19,517 nucleotides of DNA from Aquificales bacterium (GTDB lineage: Bacteria > Aquificota > Aquificia > Aquificales > Aquificaceae). Below, one piece after another: positions 7,053-13,669 of this stretch. Below the pieces are notes generated by a model. It saw nothing but the letters and a program-made list of their open reading frames with translations. It had not been told where the DNA came from and did no database searches. Each line of letters opens with the position of its first letter. Positions within the stretch are counted from its first letter, which is position 1. Both the position numbers and the translations under genes were made by a program. The stretch is from assembly GCA_015491275.1 (NCBI GenBank), contig WFWF01000050.1, positions 1 through 19,517 on the forward strand, in the 5' to 3' direction.

Positions 7053-7873
7053 GGAATATACACATAGGGTGTAGTGGTTTCTCTTACAGGGATTGGCGAG
7101 GTGTATTTTACCCTTCCAACATAAAACAGTCGGAGATGCTTGTTTATTACAGCAAATTCTTTGATGTTGTTGAAATAAACTATACCTTTTACTCCATGCC
7201 TCATTCCTATACCTTCGGAGAGTTCCTTAATAGAACCAAAAAGCTGAAATTTTCGGTTAAGGCAAACCGCATATTTACCCATGATAGAAACTACAGCAAG
7301 GATGATGTTAAAAAATTCTTGGAGGGTATAGAACCATTATTGGAGTCAAACAGATTCATAGCTTTGCTTTTTCAGTTTCCTTCAGAGTTTGATTATAGGG
7401 AGGAGAATGTTGAATATATAGAGAGGCTTTCCCTTGACTTTGAGGGTATTGATAAGGTCATAGAGGTAAGGAGTAGAAGCTTTGGGAGATGGGACTTTTT
7501 CAGATTTGTGGAGGAATTGGGTTTTACCCTTGCCAATGTGGATGTTCCCCGCTTAAAGGGTTTGCTCGTGGGACCTTGGAAAAGGGTGGGGTATATGAAC
7601 TATATAAGGCTTCACGGTAGGAATGAGGATAAATGGTACGGTTCCGGAGAATCCTTTGAAAGATACAATTACCTTTATACGGAGGATGAGCTCAAGGATA
7701 TAAAAAACAGGATTGACATCATTGACAAAAAGGTGGATACTTATATATTCTTTAACAATCATTACAGAGCAAAAGCGGTTTACAACGCTTTGCAACTTAA
7801 ACTGTTTTTTGGTGAAAATGTTAATATACCGAAGGGTTTGGCTTCAATATATTCTGGATCTTTATGGGAATAA
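7049..7873 (+). CDS. DUF72 family protein
   Basis: A 274-aa TIM-barrel-like protein of the DUF72 (YecE) family, recognised by its N-terminus 'IHIGCSGFSYRDWRGVFYP' and 'FDVVEINYTFYSMP', then 'LKFSVKANRIFTHDR', 'LLFQFPSEF', 'VIEVRSRSFGRW', 'YIRLHGRN' with 'WYGSGES', and 'TYIFFNNHYRAKAVYNAL'. These are the conserved strand-end motifs of the family. The function is not established; proposals include a nuclease or hydrolase-like role. The start is TTG, sharing TTGA with the atpA stop, and no later start with a better Shine-Dalgarno is seen, so translation is probably coupled to atpA. panD follows after 17 bp. Confidence 0.9.
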   Translation: MRNIHIGCSGFSYRDWRGVFYPSNIKQSEMLVYYSKFFDVVEINYTFYSMPHSYTFGEFLNRTKKLKFSVKANRIFTHDRNYSKDDVKKFLEGIEPLLESNRFIALLFQFPSEFDYREENVEYIERLSLDFEGIDKVIEVRSRSFGRWDFFRFVEELGFTLANVDVPRLKGLLVGPWKRVGYMNYIRLHGRNEDKWYGSGESFERYNYLYTEDELKDIKNRIDIIDKKVDTYIFFNNHYRAKAVYNALQLKLFFGENVNIPKGLASIYSGSLWE

Positions 7874-7890
7874 GTTGATGGAGGTAAGGT

Positions 7891-8277
7891 ATGTATAGGA
7901 CGATGCTTAAATCCAAGATCCACAGGGTTAAAATAACCGGTTCCGAGTTACATTATGAGGGAAGCCTTTCCCTTGATATTGAACTGATGGAGGCTGCAGA
8001 TCTTTTTCCCTTTGAGAGAATTGAGGTCTATAACATAAGTAACGGGGCGAGGTTCTCAACTTATGTAATACCTGCGGAGAGACACTCTGGGGAGGTAAGA
8101 CTTAACGGTGCGGCTGCAAGGCTCGGTCATGAAGGGGATCTTATAATAATAGCTTCCTATGCCACTTATAATGAAGAGGAGATTAAAAGTTATAAACCGA
8201 AACTTGTTTATGTGGATGAGTTTAACAGAATAACCTCGGTAAAGACGAGCGGTGAACATATATTCAACTTGACATAG
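7891..8277 (+). CDS. panD: aspartate 1-decarboxylase precursor
   Basis: A pyruvoyl-dependent enzyme that makes beta-alanine from L-aspartate for pantothenate and CoA synthesis. The 128-aa protein has the self-processing site Tyr22-Glu23-Gly24-Ser25 ('LHYEGSLSLD'). Cleavage between Gly24 and Ser25 would give the beta chain and an alpha chain with an N-terminal pyruvoyl group. 'MLKSKIHRVKIT', 'RIEVYNISNGARFSTYVIP', 'LNGAAARL' and 'GDLIIIASYATY' are strongly conserved family segments. A GGAGG Shine-Dalgarno precedes the ATG. It is the third gene after atpA and DUF72, with no functional link apparent. The promoter of the next gene starts inside its last codons. Confidence 0.96.
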   Translation: MYRTMLKSKIHRVKITGSELHYEGSLSLDIELMEAADLFPFERIEVYNISNGARFSTYVIPAERHSGEVRLNGAAARLGHEGDLIIIASYATYNEEEIKSYKPKLVYVDEFNRITSVKTSGEHIFNLT

Positions 8278-8296
8278 AAATTTAATATATTATAAT
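8269..8296 (+). promoter_or_regulatory. near-consensus sigma-70 promoter of the rhodanese gene
   Basis: A perfect TTGACA (8269-8274) and a perfect TATAAT (8291-8296) are 16 bp apart. The -35 box lies in the last codons of panD. The predicted start near 8303 leaves a short leader with GGAGG at 8318-8322. This is the best sigma-70-type match in the window, suggesting strong expression. Confidence 0.8.
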
Positions 8297-8329
8297 ATTC
8301 TTATATCTTTAATTAATGGAGGATTGAAT

Positions 8330-8653
8330 ATGTTTGTACCTGAGTTAACACCGGAGGAAGTAAAGGCTATAAAAGATAAAGATAATATAGTCTTACTTGA
8401 TGTCAGATCCCCCGCGGAGCATGCGGAGGTTGCTATACCGGGTTCTTTACTTATCCCCTTGGAGCAGTTACCTTTCAGAATGGACGAATTGCCTAAGGAT
8501 AAAAAGATTGTTGTTTACTGCAGAAGCGGAAACAGGAGCGCGATGGCTACTTACATCTTAAGATCAAGGGGATTTGAAGCTTACAATATGGCAGGCGGTA
8601 TTATAAGCTGGAATTACGAAAAGGAAGGAAGGACGGTGGGCACTATATCTTGA
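8330..8653 (+). CDS. rhodanese-like domain protein (single domain)
   Basis: A 107-aa single-domain rhodanese, a thiosulfate or persulfide sulfurtransferase by family. 'IVLLDVRSPAEHAEVAIPGSLLIPLEQL' matches the CH2A region, and the active-site loop is CRSGNRS with Cys64 as persulfide carrier, followed by 'ATYILRSRGFEAYNMAGGIISW'. No signal peptide is seen, so it is cytoplasmic. A TTG at 8324 would add two residues, but the GGAGG at 8318-8322 is 7 bp before the ATG at 8330 and virtually touches the TTG, so the ATG was chosen. It is a single gene with a strong promoter of its own, and could supply sulfane sulfur to carriers such as the TusA/DsrEFH set about 3-4 kb upstream (inference). Its last 11 bp overlap the convergent EAL-HDOD gene. 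Confidence 0.92.
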   Translation: MFVPELTPEEVKAIKDKDNIVLLDVRSPAEHAEVAIPGSLLIPLEQLPFRMDELPKDKKIVVYCRSGNRSAMATYILRSRGFEAYNMAGGIISWNYEKEGRTVGTIS

Positions 8654-9902
8654 TAAGAATGTCCGCCTTACTTACCGCATCCTGTATTGCGTTTTGTAAT
8701 TCTTCCACGGGTATACCCGTCTCCCTGCTTATTGTGAATAGGATATCCTGTTCACCCCCCGGTGTTTGAGAAACTTGAGGTCCGGTTACCTGAAAACCTA
8801 TTATATCTTCCATAGCACTTGCGTATTTAAGTATTTTGGCAAGCCTTTCATTTTTTCCCGTAAAGGCATCTATTATTTCTTGATTTATTCTCAATTCCTT
8901 TAAAAAAGCTATCTTATCCACATGAAGAATTTCATCTATAAGGGAGAAGAGACCTGCAAGGTAGGCTTCATTTTTAAGATCCGGAGCTGTTCTAAGGGCT
9001 ATAAACTCTGCAATTATAGCCCTCCTCAGGGATTTTTTCCAAAGGATGGGATTTTCAATACTGACATAATCGTTGGTTGCAACAAGCAGGATAAACTTTT
9101 TGAGATTGTCCATACCTAAGAACGAACATGCCTGATCAATACTTTTTATTTCCGTTGCGGGTGAAAAGTAGGCGGAGTTTATAAACTTAAGTAATTTTGT
9201 TGTCATACCTACATCACTTGAGATAATATGGGCAAATTCCTTTACACTGTCAGCAACATTCATAACTGCAAGCAGTCTCATAAGGGTGCTTTTAAGGAAA
9301 GGGGCTATTTCAAACTTTTTAACTATATTTATATCACCCAAATATCTTCCTTCAAAAAGATCTCCCAATTCAAGTGCTTGTTTGAATTCTTTGTCTTTTT
9401 CAATGTATGTGAACATAATAAGCTTACCCTTACTTTTAAAATCTTTTACCATATCGTGGCTATAGTTTTTTATGCTTACTTCAAGTATATCCGCCTTTTC
9501 CACAACCTCTTCGTAACCTTCGTTTACAATGCTATCGGTAACGGATATAAGTGCTCCCTTTTCCTTAAACCTGTCAATAGCCTTGAGTATGTTCGGGTAT
9601 GTTACCTTTCCTATGGAGACTTGGGGAGGTATGAGCTGAAGGGTTAACTTGTCTCCCTTAAGTATTTCTAAGGTCTTATTTAATACTGAGTCAAGGGCAA
9701 CATTTATAAACACCCTTTTGCCTTCCCCCACCCTTTCCACCCCTATTTCTACAAGCAGTTCACTTACTATGAATGTCGCCTTATTAAAAGGTATATCCTT
9801 TGGATACTTTTCCAGATCATCCGTTCTTCTCAGATAGATCTCGTACCCGAAAGCTTTTCCCTCTTTGTCAAAGATTGCTTGCCTTGCTATTGCGAAGCTC
9901 AT
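8643..9902 (-). CDS. EAL-like plus HDOD domain signalling protein (YuxH type)
   Basis: A 419-aa protein in two parts. Residues 1 to about 200 form an EAL-like barrel ('FAIARQAIFDKEGKAFGYEIYLR'), but the signature E-A-L is replaced by E-I-Y and the later metal-binding acidic motifs are not obvious. It is probably not an active c-di-GMP phosphodiesterase, though it may still bind the nucleotide. Residues about 200-390 are an HDOD domain ('LKSTLMRLLAVMNVADSVKEFAHIISSDVGMTTKLLKFINSAYF', 'SIDQACSFLGMDNLKKFILLVA'), a non-catalytic HD relative used in signalling. This matches the YuxH/CdgJ-type architecture, linked in other bacteria to motility control. An AAGGAGA Shine-Dalgarno lies 7-8 bp before the ATG, inside glyA; the two genes overlap by 35 bp and form an operon. 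Confidence 0.88.
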   Translation of the reverse strand: MSFAIARQAIFDKEGKAFGYEIYLRRTDDLEKYPKDIPFNKATFIVSELLVEIGVERVGEGKRVFINVALDSVLNKTLEILKGDKLTLQLIPPQVSIGKVTYPNILKAIDRFKEKGALISVTDSIVNEGYEEVVEKADILEVSIKNYSHDMVKDFKSKGKLIMFTYIEKDKEFKQALELGDLFEGRYLGDINIVKKFEIAPFLKSTLMRLLAVMNVADSVKEFAHIISSDVGMTTKLLKFINSAYFSPATEIKSIDQACSFLGMDNLKKFILLVATNDYVSIENPILWKKSLRRAIIAEFIALRTAPDLKNEAYLAGLFSLIDEILHVDKIAFLKELRINQEIIDAFTGKNERLAKILKYASAMEDIIGFQVTGPQVSQTPGGEQDILFTISRETGIPVEELQNAIQDAVSKADILIKI

Positions 9903-11154
9903 CTATTTTCTCCTTTAATTTGGGGTAAAGGGGAAAAGACTCACACAATTCCCTTACCCTTTCTCTCACCTCTTCTATAATTCTTTGATCGCCCAAGTTT
10001 TTCAATATTTTAGAAATCATTTCTCCTATTTCTTCCATTTCCTTATCTTTCATACCTCTCGTGGTTAACGCCGCGGTTCCTATCCTTATACCGCTTGTTT
10101 TTGTGGGTGGTAAAGGATCAAAAGGTACGGCGTTTTTGTTTACCGTTATACCCGCCTCTTCTAAGGCTTTTTCCGCCTCTTTACCGGTTATATTCATGTT
10201 TCTTAGATCCACAAGCACTATGTGACTGTCCGTTCCTCCACTTACTATCTTAAAACCTTCGTATTTTAACTTTTCTGCAATTGTTTTTGCATTTATAACC
10301 ACCTGACGGGCGTATTCTTTAAACTCGGGAGTCATAGCTTCTTTAAAAGCAATGGCTTTTGCCGCAATAACATGCATAAGGGGTCCGCCTTGAATACCGG
10401 GAAAGACTGTCTTATCAATGACTTTTGCAAATTCCTCTTTACAAAGTATAAAACCGCTCCTCGGACCCCTCAGGGTTTTATGGGTTGTTGAGGTAACAAA
10501 ATGGGAAACAGGTACGGGTGAAGGATAAACACCACCCGCTATCAAGCCTGCATAGTGAGCCATATCTACCATAAGGTACGCACCCACACTGTCCGCTATC
10601 TCCCTTAGCTTTGCCCAATCTATTATGCGGGGGTATGCGGAAGCACCTCCAACTATTAACTTCGGCTTGTGCTCCTTAGCCAATTTATACAGATTGTCAT
10701 AATCTATAAGCTCGGTTTTCGGATCTACACCGTAATGAATTACATTGTACATTTTTCCGGAAAAGTTTACCTTTGCTCCGTGGGTGAGATGCCCTCCGTG
10801 GGACAGGTCCATACCCATTATAGTGTCACCTGGTTCAAGTACAGCCATGTAGACCGCCATATTTGCTTGGGATCCCGAATGGGGCTGTACATTTGCATGT
10901 TCCGCTCCGAACAGCTCCTTCGCCCTCTTTATTGCAAGATCTTCCACTATGTCAACGAACTTACAACCGCCGTAATACCTTTTAAAGGGCAAACCTTCCG
11001 CATACTTATTGGTCATAATACACCCTTGGGCTTCCATTACCGCAAGCGATGTAAAATTTTCCGAGGCTATCATTTCAAGCTGATATGCTTGTCTTTCATA
11101 TTCACCCACTATGGCATCAAATATTTCCTTATCCTTTTCAAGTATGTGTTCCAT
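9868..11154 (-). CDS. glyA: serine hydroxymethyltransferase
   Basis: A PLP enzyme that interconverts serine and glycine with transfer of the one-carbon unit to tetrahydrofolate. With the start at 11154 it has 428 aa, the normal length. The first residues 'EHILEKDKEIFDAIVGEYERQAYQLEMIASENFTS' are those expected near the N-terminus of GlyA. Landmarks: 'NVQPHSGSQANMAVYMA', 'MGMDLSHGGHLTHG', 'VDMAHYAGLIAGGVYPSP' and the PLP lysine K226 in 'TSTTHKTLRGPRSG'. The frame stays open upstream to 11271, but the extra 39 codons are AT-rich and hydrophobic, lie in the divergent promoter region and do not belong to the family. GGAGGT at 11165-11170, 10 bp before the ATG, supports the shorter form. The 3' end overlaps the EAL-HDOD gene. 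Confidence 0.97.
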   Translation of the reverse strand: MEHILEKDKEIFDAIVGEYERQAYQLEMIASENFTSLAVMEAQGCIMTNKYAEGLPFKRYYGGCKFVDIVEDLAIKRAKELFGAEHANVQPHSGSQANMAVYMAVLEPGDTIMGMDLSHGGHLTHGAKVNFSGKMYNVIHYGVDPKTELIDYDNLYKLAKEHKPKLIVGGASAYPRIIDWAKLREIADSVGAYLMVDMAHYAGLIAGGVYPSPVPVSHFVTSTTHKTLRGPRSGFILCKEEFAKVIDKTVFPGIQGGPLMHVIAAKAIAFKEAMTPEFKEYARQVVINAKTIAEKLKYEGFKIVSGGTDSHIVLVDLRNMNITGKEAEKALEEAGITVNKNAVPFDPLPPTKTSGIRIGTAALTTRGMKDKEMEEIGEMISKILKNLGDQRIIEEVRERVRELCESFPLYPKLKEKIDELRNSKASNL

Positions 11155-11240
11155 AAACTCAAATACCTCCACGAAATATTTAATAATAATTGGGATTAAC
11201 AATATATTAAACATACCATAAAAGGAATATAAAATTAGGT

Positions 11241-11246
11241 TATAAT
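11241..11246 (+). promoter_or_regulatory. possible -10 box of a near-leaderless V4R message
   Basis: A perfect TATAAT ends 10 bp before the V4R ATG (11257), so initiation 7-8 bp downstream would leave a leader of only 2-4 nt. There is no convincing -35 box and no extended -10 TG. The GAGGG touching the ATG is too close to act as a normal Shine-Dalgarno. Confidence 0.4.
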
Positions 11247-11256
11247 TTGTAGAGGG

Positions 11257-11745
11257 ATGGGGAATTCTCAAGAAATCGTTGCAAGGATAAGAATATATCT
11301 GAGAGAGAACGGTTTGATAGTTCCAAAGGAAGCAGTTAAAGATTTTTATTCCCAGATAATAAAGCTTTCCGGCTTCGGACTTGGTGGTATCCTCACGCTT
11401 GCGGGTAAAAAGGCGGGTAATACCGCATCCAATATACTTAAGGATATGATGGAAGGCAGTAATGTTACAGATGAAGGTATTGTTGAATATATATCCGTAT
11501 TTTTGCGTGAAGCTGGAATAGGTAACATGAGTAACTGGTCAAAGGAAGGAGACACCTTAAGGATAGAAGTGCTTGATTCTTTTTTTGCCACCGGTATTTC
11601 AAGTAAGAAGCCCGCGTGCCTTCCTCTTCAGGGTGCACTCGTCGGTTTGTTTGAGGGGATAACGGGAAACAAATGGGACTGTAAGGAGATTGAGTGTACC
11701 GCACAGGGGAAAGAGAAGTGCATATTTGAATTGAAAAAAAGGTAA
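11257..11745 (+). CDS. V4R (4-vinyl reductase) domain protein
   Basis: A 162-aa protein whose C-terminal half matches the V4R small-molecule-binding domain: 'LRIEVLDSFFATG', then 'CLPLQGALVGLFEGITGNKWDCKEIECTAQGKEKCIFEL'. This pattern of 'C...G...G.FEG.TG..W.C.E..C.A.G...C.F' with Cys at 121, 142, 147 and 155 is the family hallmark, and the Cys residues could bind metal. The N-terminal half contains 'LSGFGLGGILTLAGKKAGNTASNILKDMM'. V4R domains occur in bacteriochlorophyll proteins (BchJ), in XylR-type sensors and alone; the ligand here is unknown. The gene diverges from glyA across about 100 bp and ends on the base before the last base of hslU, with no spacer. The start is uncertain because of the missing Shine-Dalgarno. 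Confidence 0.85.
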   Translation: MGNSQEIVARIRIYLRENGLIVPKEAVKDFYSQIIKLSGFGLGGILTLAGKKAGNTASNILKDMMEGSNVTDEGIVEYISVFLREAGIGNMSNWSKEGDTLRIEVLDSFFATGISSKKPACLPLQGALVGLFEGITGNKWDCKEIECTAQGKEKCIFELKKR

Positions 11746-13104
11746 TCAGAGTATATATCTGCTCAGCTCTTCATCTTTTATTATTCCTTCAAGTTTTGCC
11801 CTTACAAATCTTCTGTCTATTATTATTGACTGACCTGCCATATCGGGCGCGTTGAAGGAAATATCTTCAAGTAGCTTCTCCATAACCGTATGAAGTCTTC
11901 TCGCTCCGATATTTTCGGTTTTGTTATTGATCTCCTCCGCTATAAGGGCTATTTCATCTATTGCATCGTCGGTGAATTCTAAATAAACATCCTCGGTTTT
12001 CATTAGCTCAACATACTGCTTTGTAAGAGCATTCTGCGGTTCTTTAAGTATCTTGACAAAGTCCTCCTTTGTCAGAGGCTTTAGCTCAACCCTTATGGGG
12101 AACCTTCCCTGAAGTTCGGGTATAAGATCGGAAGGTTTTGCCATGTGAAATGCGCCTGCTGCTATAAACAGAATATGATCCGTTCTTACCGCCCCGTACT
12201 TTGTGTTTACGGATGTTCCCTCAACTATGGGTAGCATATCCCTCTGTACCCCTTCCCTGGAAACACCCGGTCCTCCTGTAGGTGTTTTAACCGCTATCTT
12301 GTCAAATTCATCTATAAATATAATGCCGAAGTTCTCCGCCCTATAAATCGCTTCCCTTGCCACCTCTTCCATATCTATGAGTTTTTCCGCCTCTTCCTGT
12401 TCCAGAAGGGGTAAAGCTTCTTTAACTTTAAGCTTTCTCTTTTTTCTTGAGGGCATTATGTTTTGAAACATTTCCCTCAGCTGGTTTTCCAATTCTTCAA
12501 GACCCGGGGGTCCCGCTATACCTATCATAGGAAAAGCTTTTTCCTGTACATCTATTTCTATTATCTGATCATCAAATTCACCTTTTCTCAATTTTTCTCT
12601 CAGTTCTTCCCTGTTAGGTATATATGTGGGTGTTTCTTTTACCCCTAAGTGGTGTCTCGGAGGTTGGGGAACCAGCATATCTATTATTCTGTCTTCCGCA
12701 AGCTTTTTAGCCTTCTCCTTAACGGTTGCAATTTTTTCGCTCTTGACCATCCTGTAGGATACTTCCGCAAGTTCCCTTATCATGGACTCTACATCCCTAC
12801 CCACATATCCCACTTCTGTGTACTTTGTGGCTTCAACCTTTATAAAGGGAGCCTTTATTAAACTTGCAAGCCTTCTGGCTATCTCCGTTTTACCCACTCC
12901 CGTGGGACCTATCATAAGTATATTCTTGGGTGCTATCTCATCCCTTATAATTTCTGGAAGTTTCTGCCTTCTCCACCTGTTTCTTAATGCAATGGCTACA
13001 GCCTTTTTTGCTTCTTCCTGTCCCACTATATACTTGTCAAGTTCTTCTACTATCCTTTTGGGTGTAAGCTCTTCAAGAAGTTCGGAAAGCTGTTCAACCG
13101 TCAT
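11746..13104 (-). CDS. hslU: HslU ATPase subunit of the HslUV protease
   Basis: A AAA+ unfoldase that feeds proteins into the HslV peptidase. The 452-aa protein has 'LTPKRIVEELDKYIVGQEEAKKAVAIALRNRWRRQKL', Walker A GPTGVGKT (66-73), the substrate-gripping pore loop GYVG (99-102) in 'KYTEVGYVGRDVESMIREL', an I-domain insertion (about 110-240), Walker B 'IIFIDEFDK' (261-269), sensor/arginine-finger region 'PELQGRFPIRVEL' and the C-terminal 'ELSRYIL' tail that docks into HslV. All HslU features are present, so it should be active. An AAGGAG Shine-Dalgarno precedes the ATG, which lies 11 bp inside the upstream 150-aa gene. hslV is not adjacent, although the two usually sit together. Confidence 0.97.
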   Translation of the reverse strand: MTVEQLSELLEELTPKRIVEELDKYIVGQEEAKKAVAIALRNRWRRQKLPEIIRDEIAPKNILMIGPTGVGKTEIARRLASLIKAPFIKVEATKYTEVGYVGRDVESMIRELAEVSYRMVKSEKIATVKEKAKKLAEDRIIDMLVPQPPRHHLGVKETPTYIPNREELREKLRKGEFDDQIIEIDVQEKAFPMIGIAGPPGLEELENQLREMFQNIMPSRKKRKLKVKEALPLLEQEEAEKLIDMEEVAREAIYRAENFGIIFIDEFDKIAVKTPTGGPGVSREGVQRDMLPIVEGTSVNTKYGAVRTDHILFIAAGAFHMAKPSDLIPELQGRFPIRVELKPLTKEDFVKILKEPQNALTKQYVELMKTEDVYLEFTDDAIDEIALIAEEINNKTENIGARRLHTVMEKLLEDISFNAPDMAGQSIIIDRRFVRAKLEGIIKDEELSRYIL

Positions 13105-13546
13105 CGTTACTGCTCCTTTCTACGGGATTGTCCGTTTTTTTTACTATATCCTCAAGAAAATCGTCCAGATTCTTCGGAAAGGGATCAAAATTAAAATCAA
13201 CTGGGAAAACCCTTTTAATAACATCCATCGGGGGTGTGCCGAAACCTACCGCGGGTATTATATCCTTTGCACCCCTCCTTGATGCTTCCCTGTAAGCTAT
13301 CCTGTATCCTTCCCTCAGGGCTGTTTCTATGTCAGAGAATCTATCTATCTCATCGCCGTATTCGTAAAGCCTTATATCCGTTACATTTTTTTTAAACTTC
13401 TCCCAGTCCTTGATGGCTGATATATATCCCTTTCCCGACCAGTTTGTTATTTCAACACATTGAAGATTATTTAATTTGAAGGATATTATATAACAGTCTA
13501 TCAATTCCCTGTCACCGTAAATATCTAAGAAAAAGAAAAATTCCAT
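13094..13546 (-). CDS. hypothetical protein (150 aa) upstream of hslU
   Basis: No family was recognised. The 150-aa protein starts MEFFFFLDIYGDRELIDCYIIS, then has charged helices ('AIKDWEKFKKNVTDIRLYEYGDEIDRF', 'ALREGYRIAYREASRRGAKDI') and an acidic tail rich in Asp/Phe ('FDPFPKNLDDFLEDIVKK'). No signal peptide or membrane segment is seen. An AGAGGT Shine-Dalgarno and a TTGACC-16-TATAAT promoter precede it. The 3' end overlaps the hslU start by 11 bp, so HslU synthesis is coupled to it. A role with HslU is possible from position only. The ordinary codon use, promoter and overlap make it a real gene. Confidence 0.8.
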   Translation of the reverse strand: MEFFFFLDIYGDRELIDCYIISFKLNNLQCVEITNWSGKGYISAIKDWEKFKKNVTDIRLYEYGDEIDRFSDIETALREGYRIAYREASRRGAKDIIPAVGFGTPPMDVIKRVFPVDFNFDPFPKNLDDFLEDIVKKTDNPVERSSNDDG

Positions 13547-13575
13547 ATTTAACCTCTTTTTAAAAGTAGTAAAAT

Positions 13576-13603
13576 ATTATAAACCCTTTTTTGAAAAGGT
13601 CAA
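13576..13603 (-). promoter_or_regulatory. sigma-70 promoter of the hypothetical-hslU operon, with internal palindrome
   Basis: On the minus strand, TTGACC (13598-13603) and a perfect TATAAT (13576-13581) are 16 bp apart, 30 bp before the ATG at 13546. The spacer contains the palindrome CCTTTT-TTG-AAAAGG (13585-13599), which overlaps the -35 box and could be an operator. Confidence 0.62.
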
Positions 13604-13634
13604 AATTCGGTATGGAAAAATTCTTGAAAAATAC

Positions 13635-13643
13635 TGATATAAT
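13635..13643 (+). promoter_or_regulatory. extended -10 promoter of rpsA
   Basis: TGA-TATAAT (13635-13643) matches the extended -10 consensus, identical to the element before atpA. The predicted start near 13650 leaves about 20 nt before the ATG, containing GGAGGT. No -35 box is visible at the right distance. It is divergent from the hslU operon promoter about 32 bp away. Confidence 0.55.
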
Positions 13644-13669
13644 TATCTATCTGTCCCTTGGAGGTGCGA

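Noticed and set aside
8324..8329. TTG start for the rhodanese gene
   Set aside because: The GGAGG at 8318-8322 is nearly in contact with the TTG but ideally spaced (7 bp) for the ATG at 8330.
11155..11271. Longer glyA with 39 extra N-terminal residues
   Set aside because: The extra segment is AT-rich and hydrophobic, crosses the divergent promoter region, overlaps the V4R start and is not part of the enzyme family. A GGAGGT supports the start at 11154.
13658..13669. TTG start for rpsA
   Set aside because: The Shine-Dalgarno GGAGGT overlaps this codon, so the ATG at 13670 is the sensible start.
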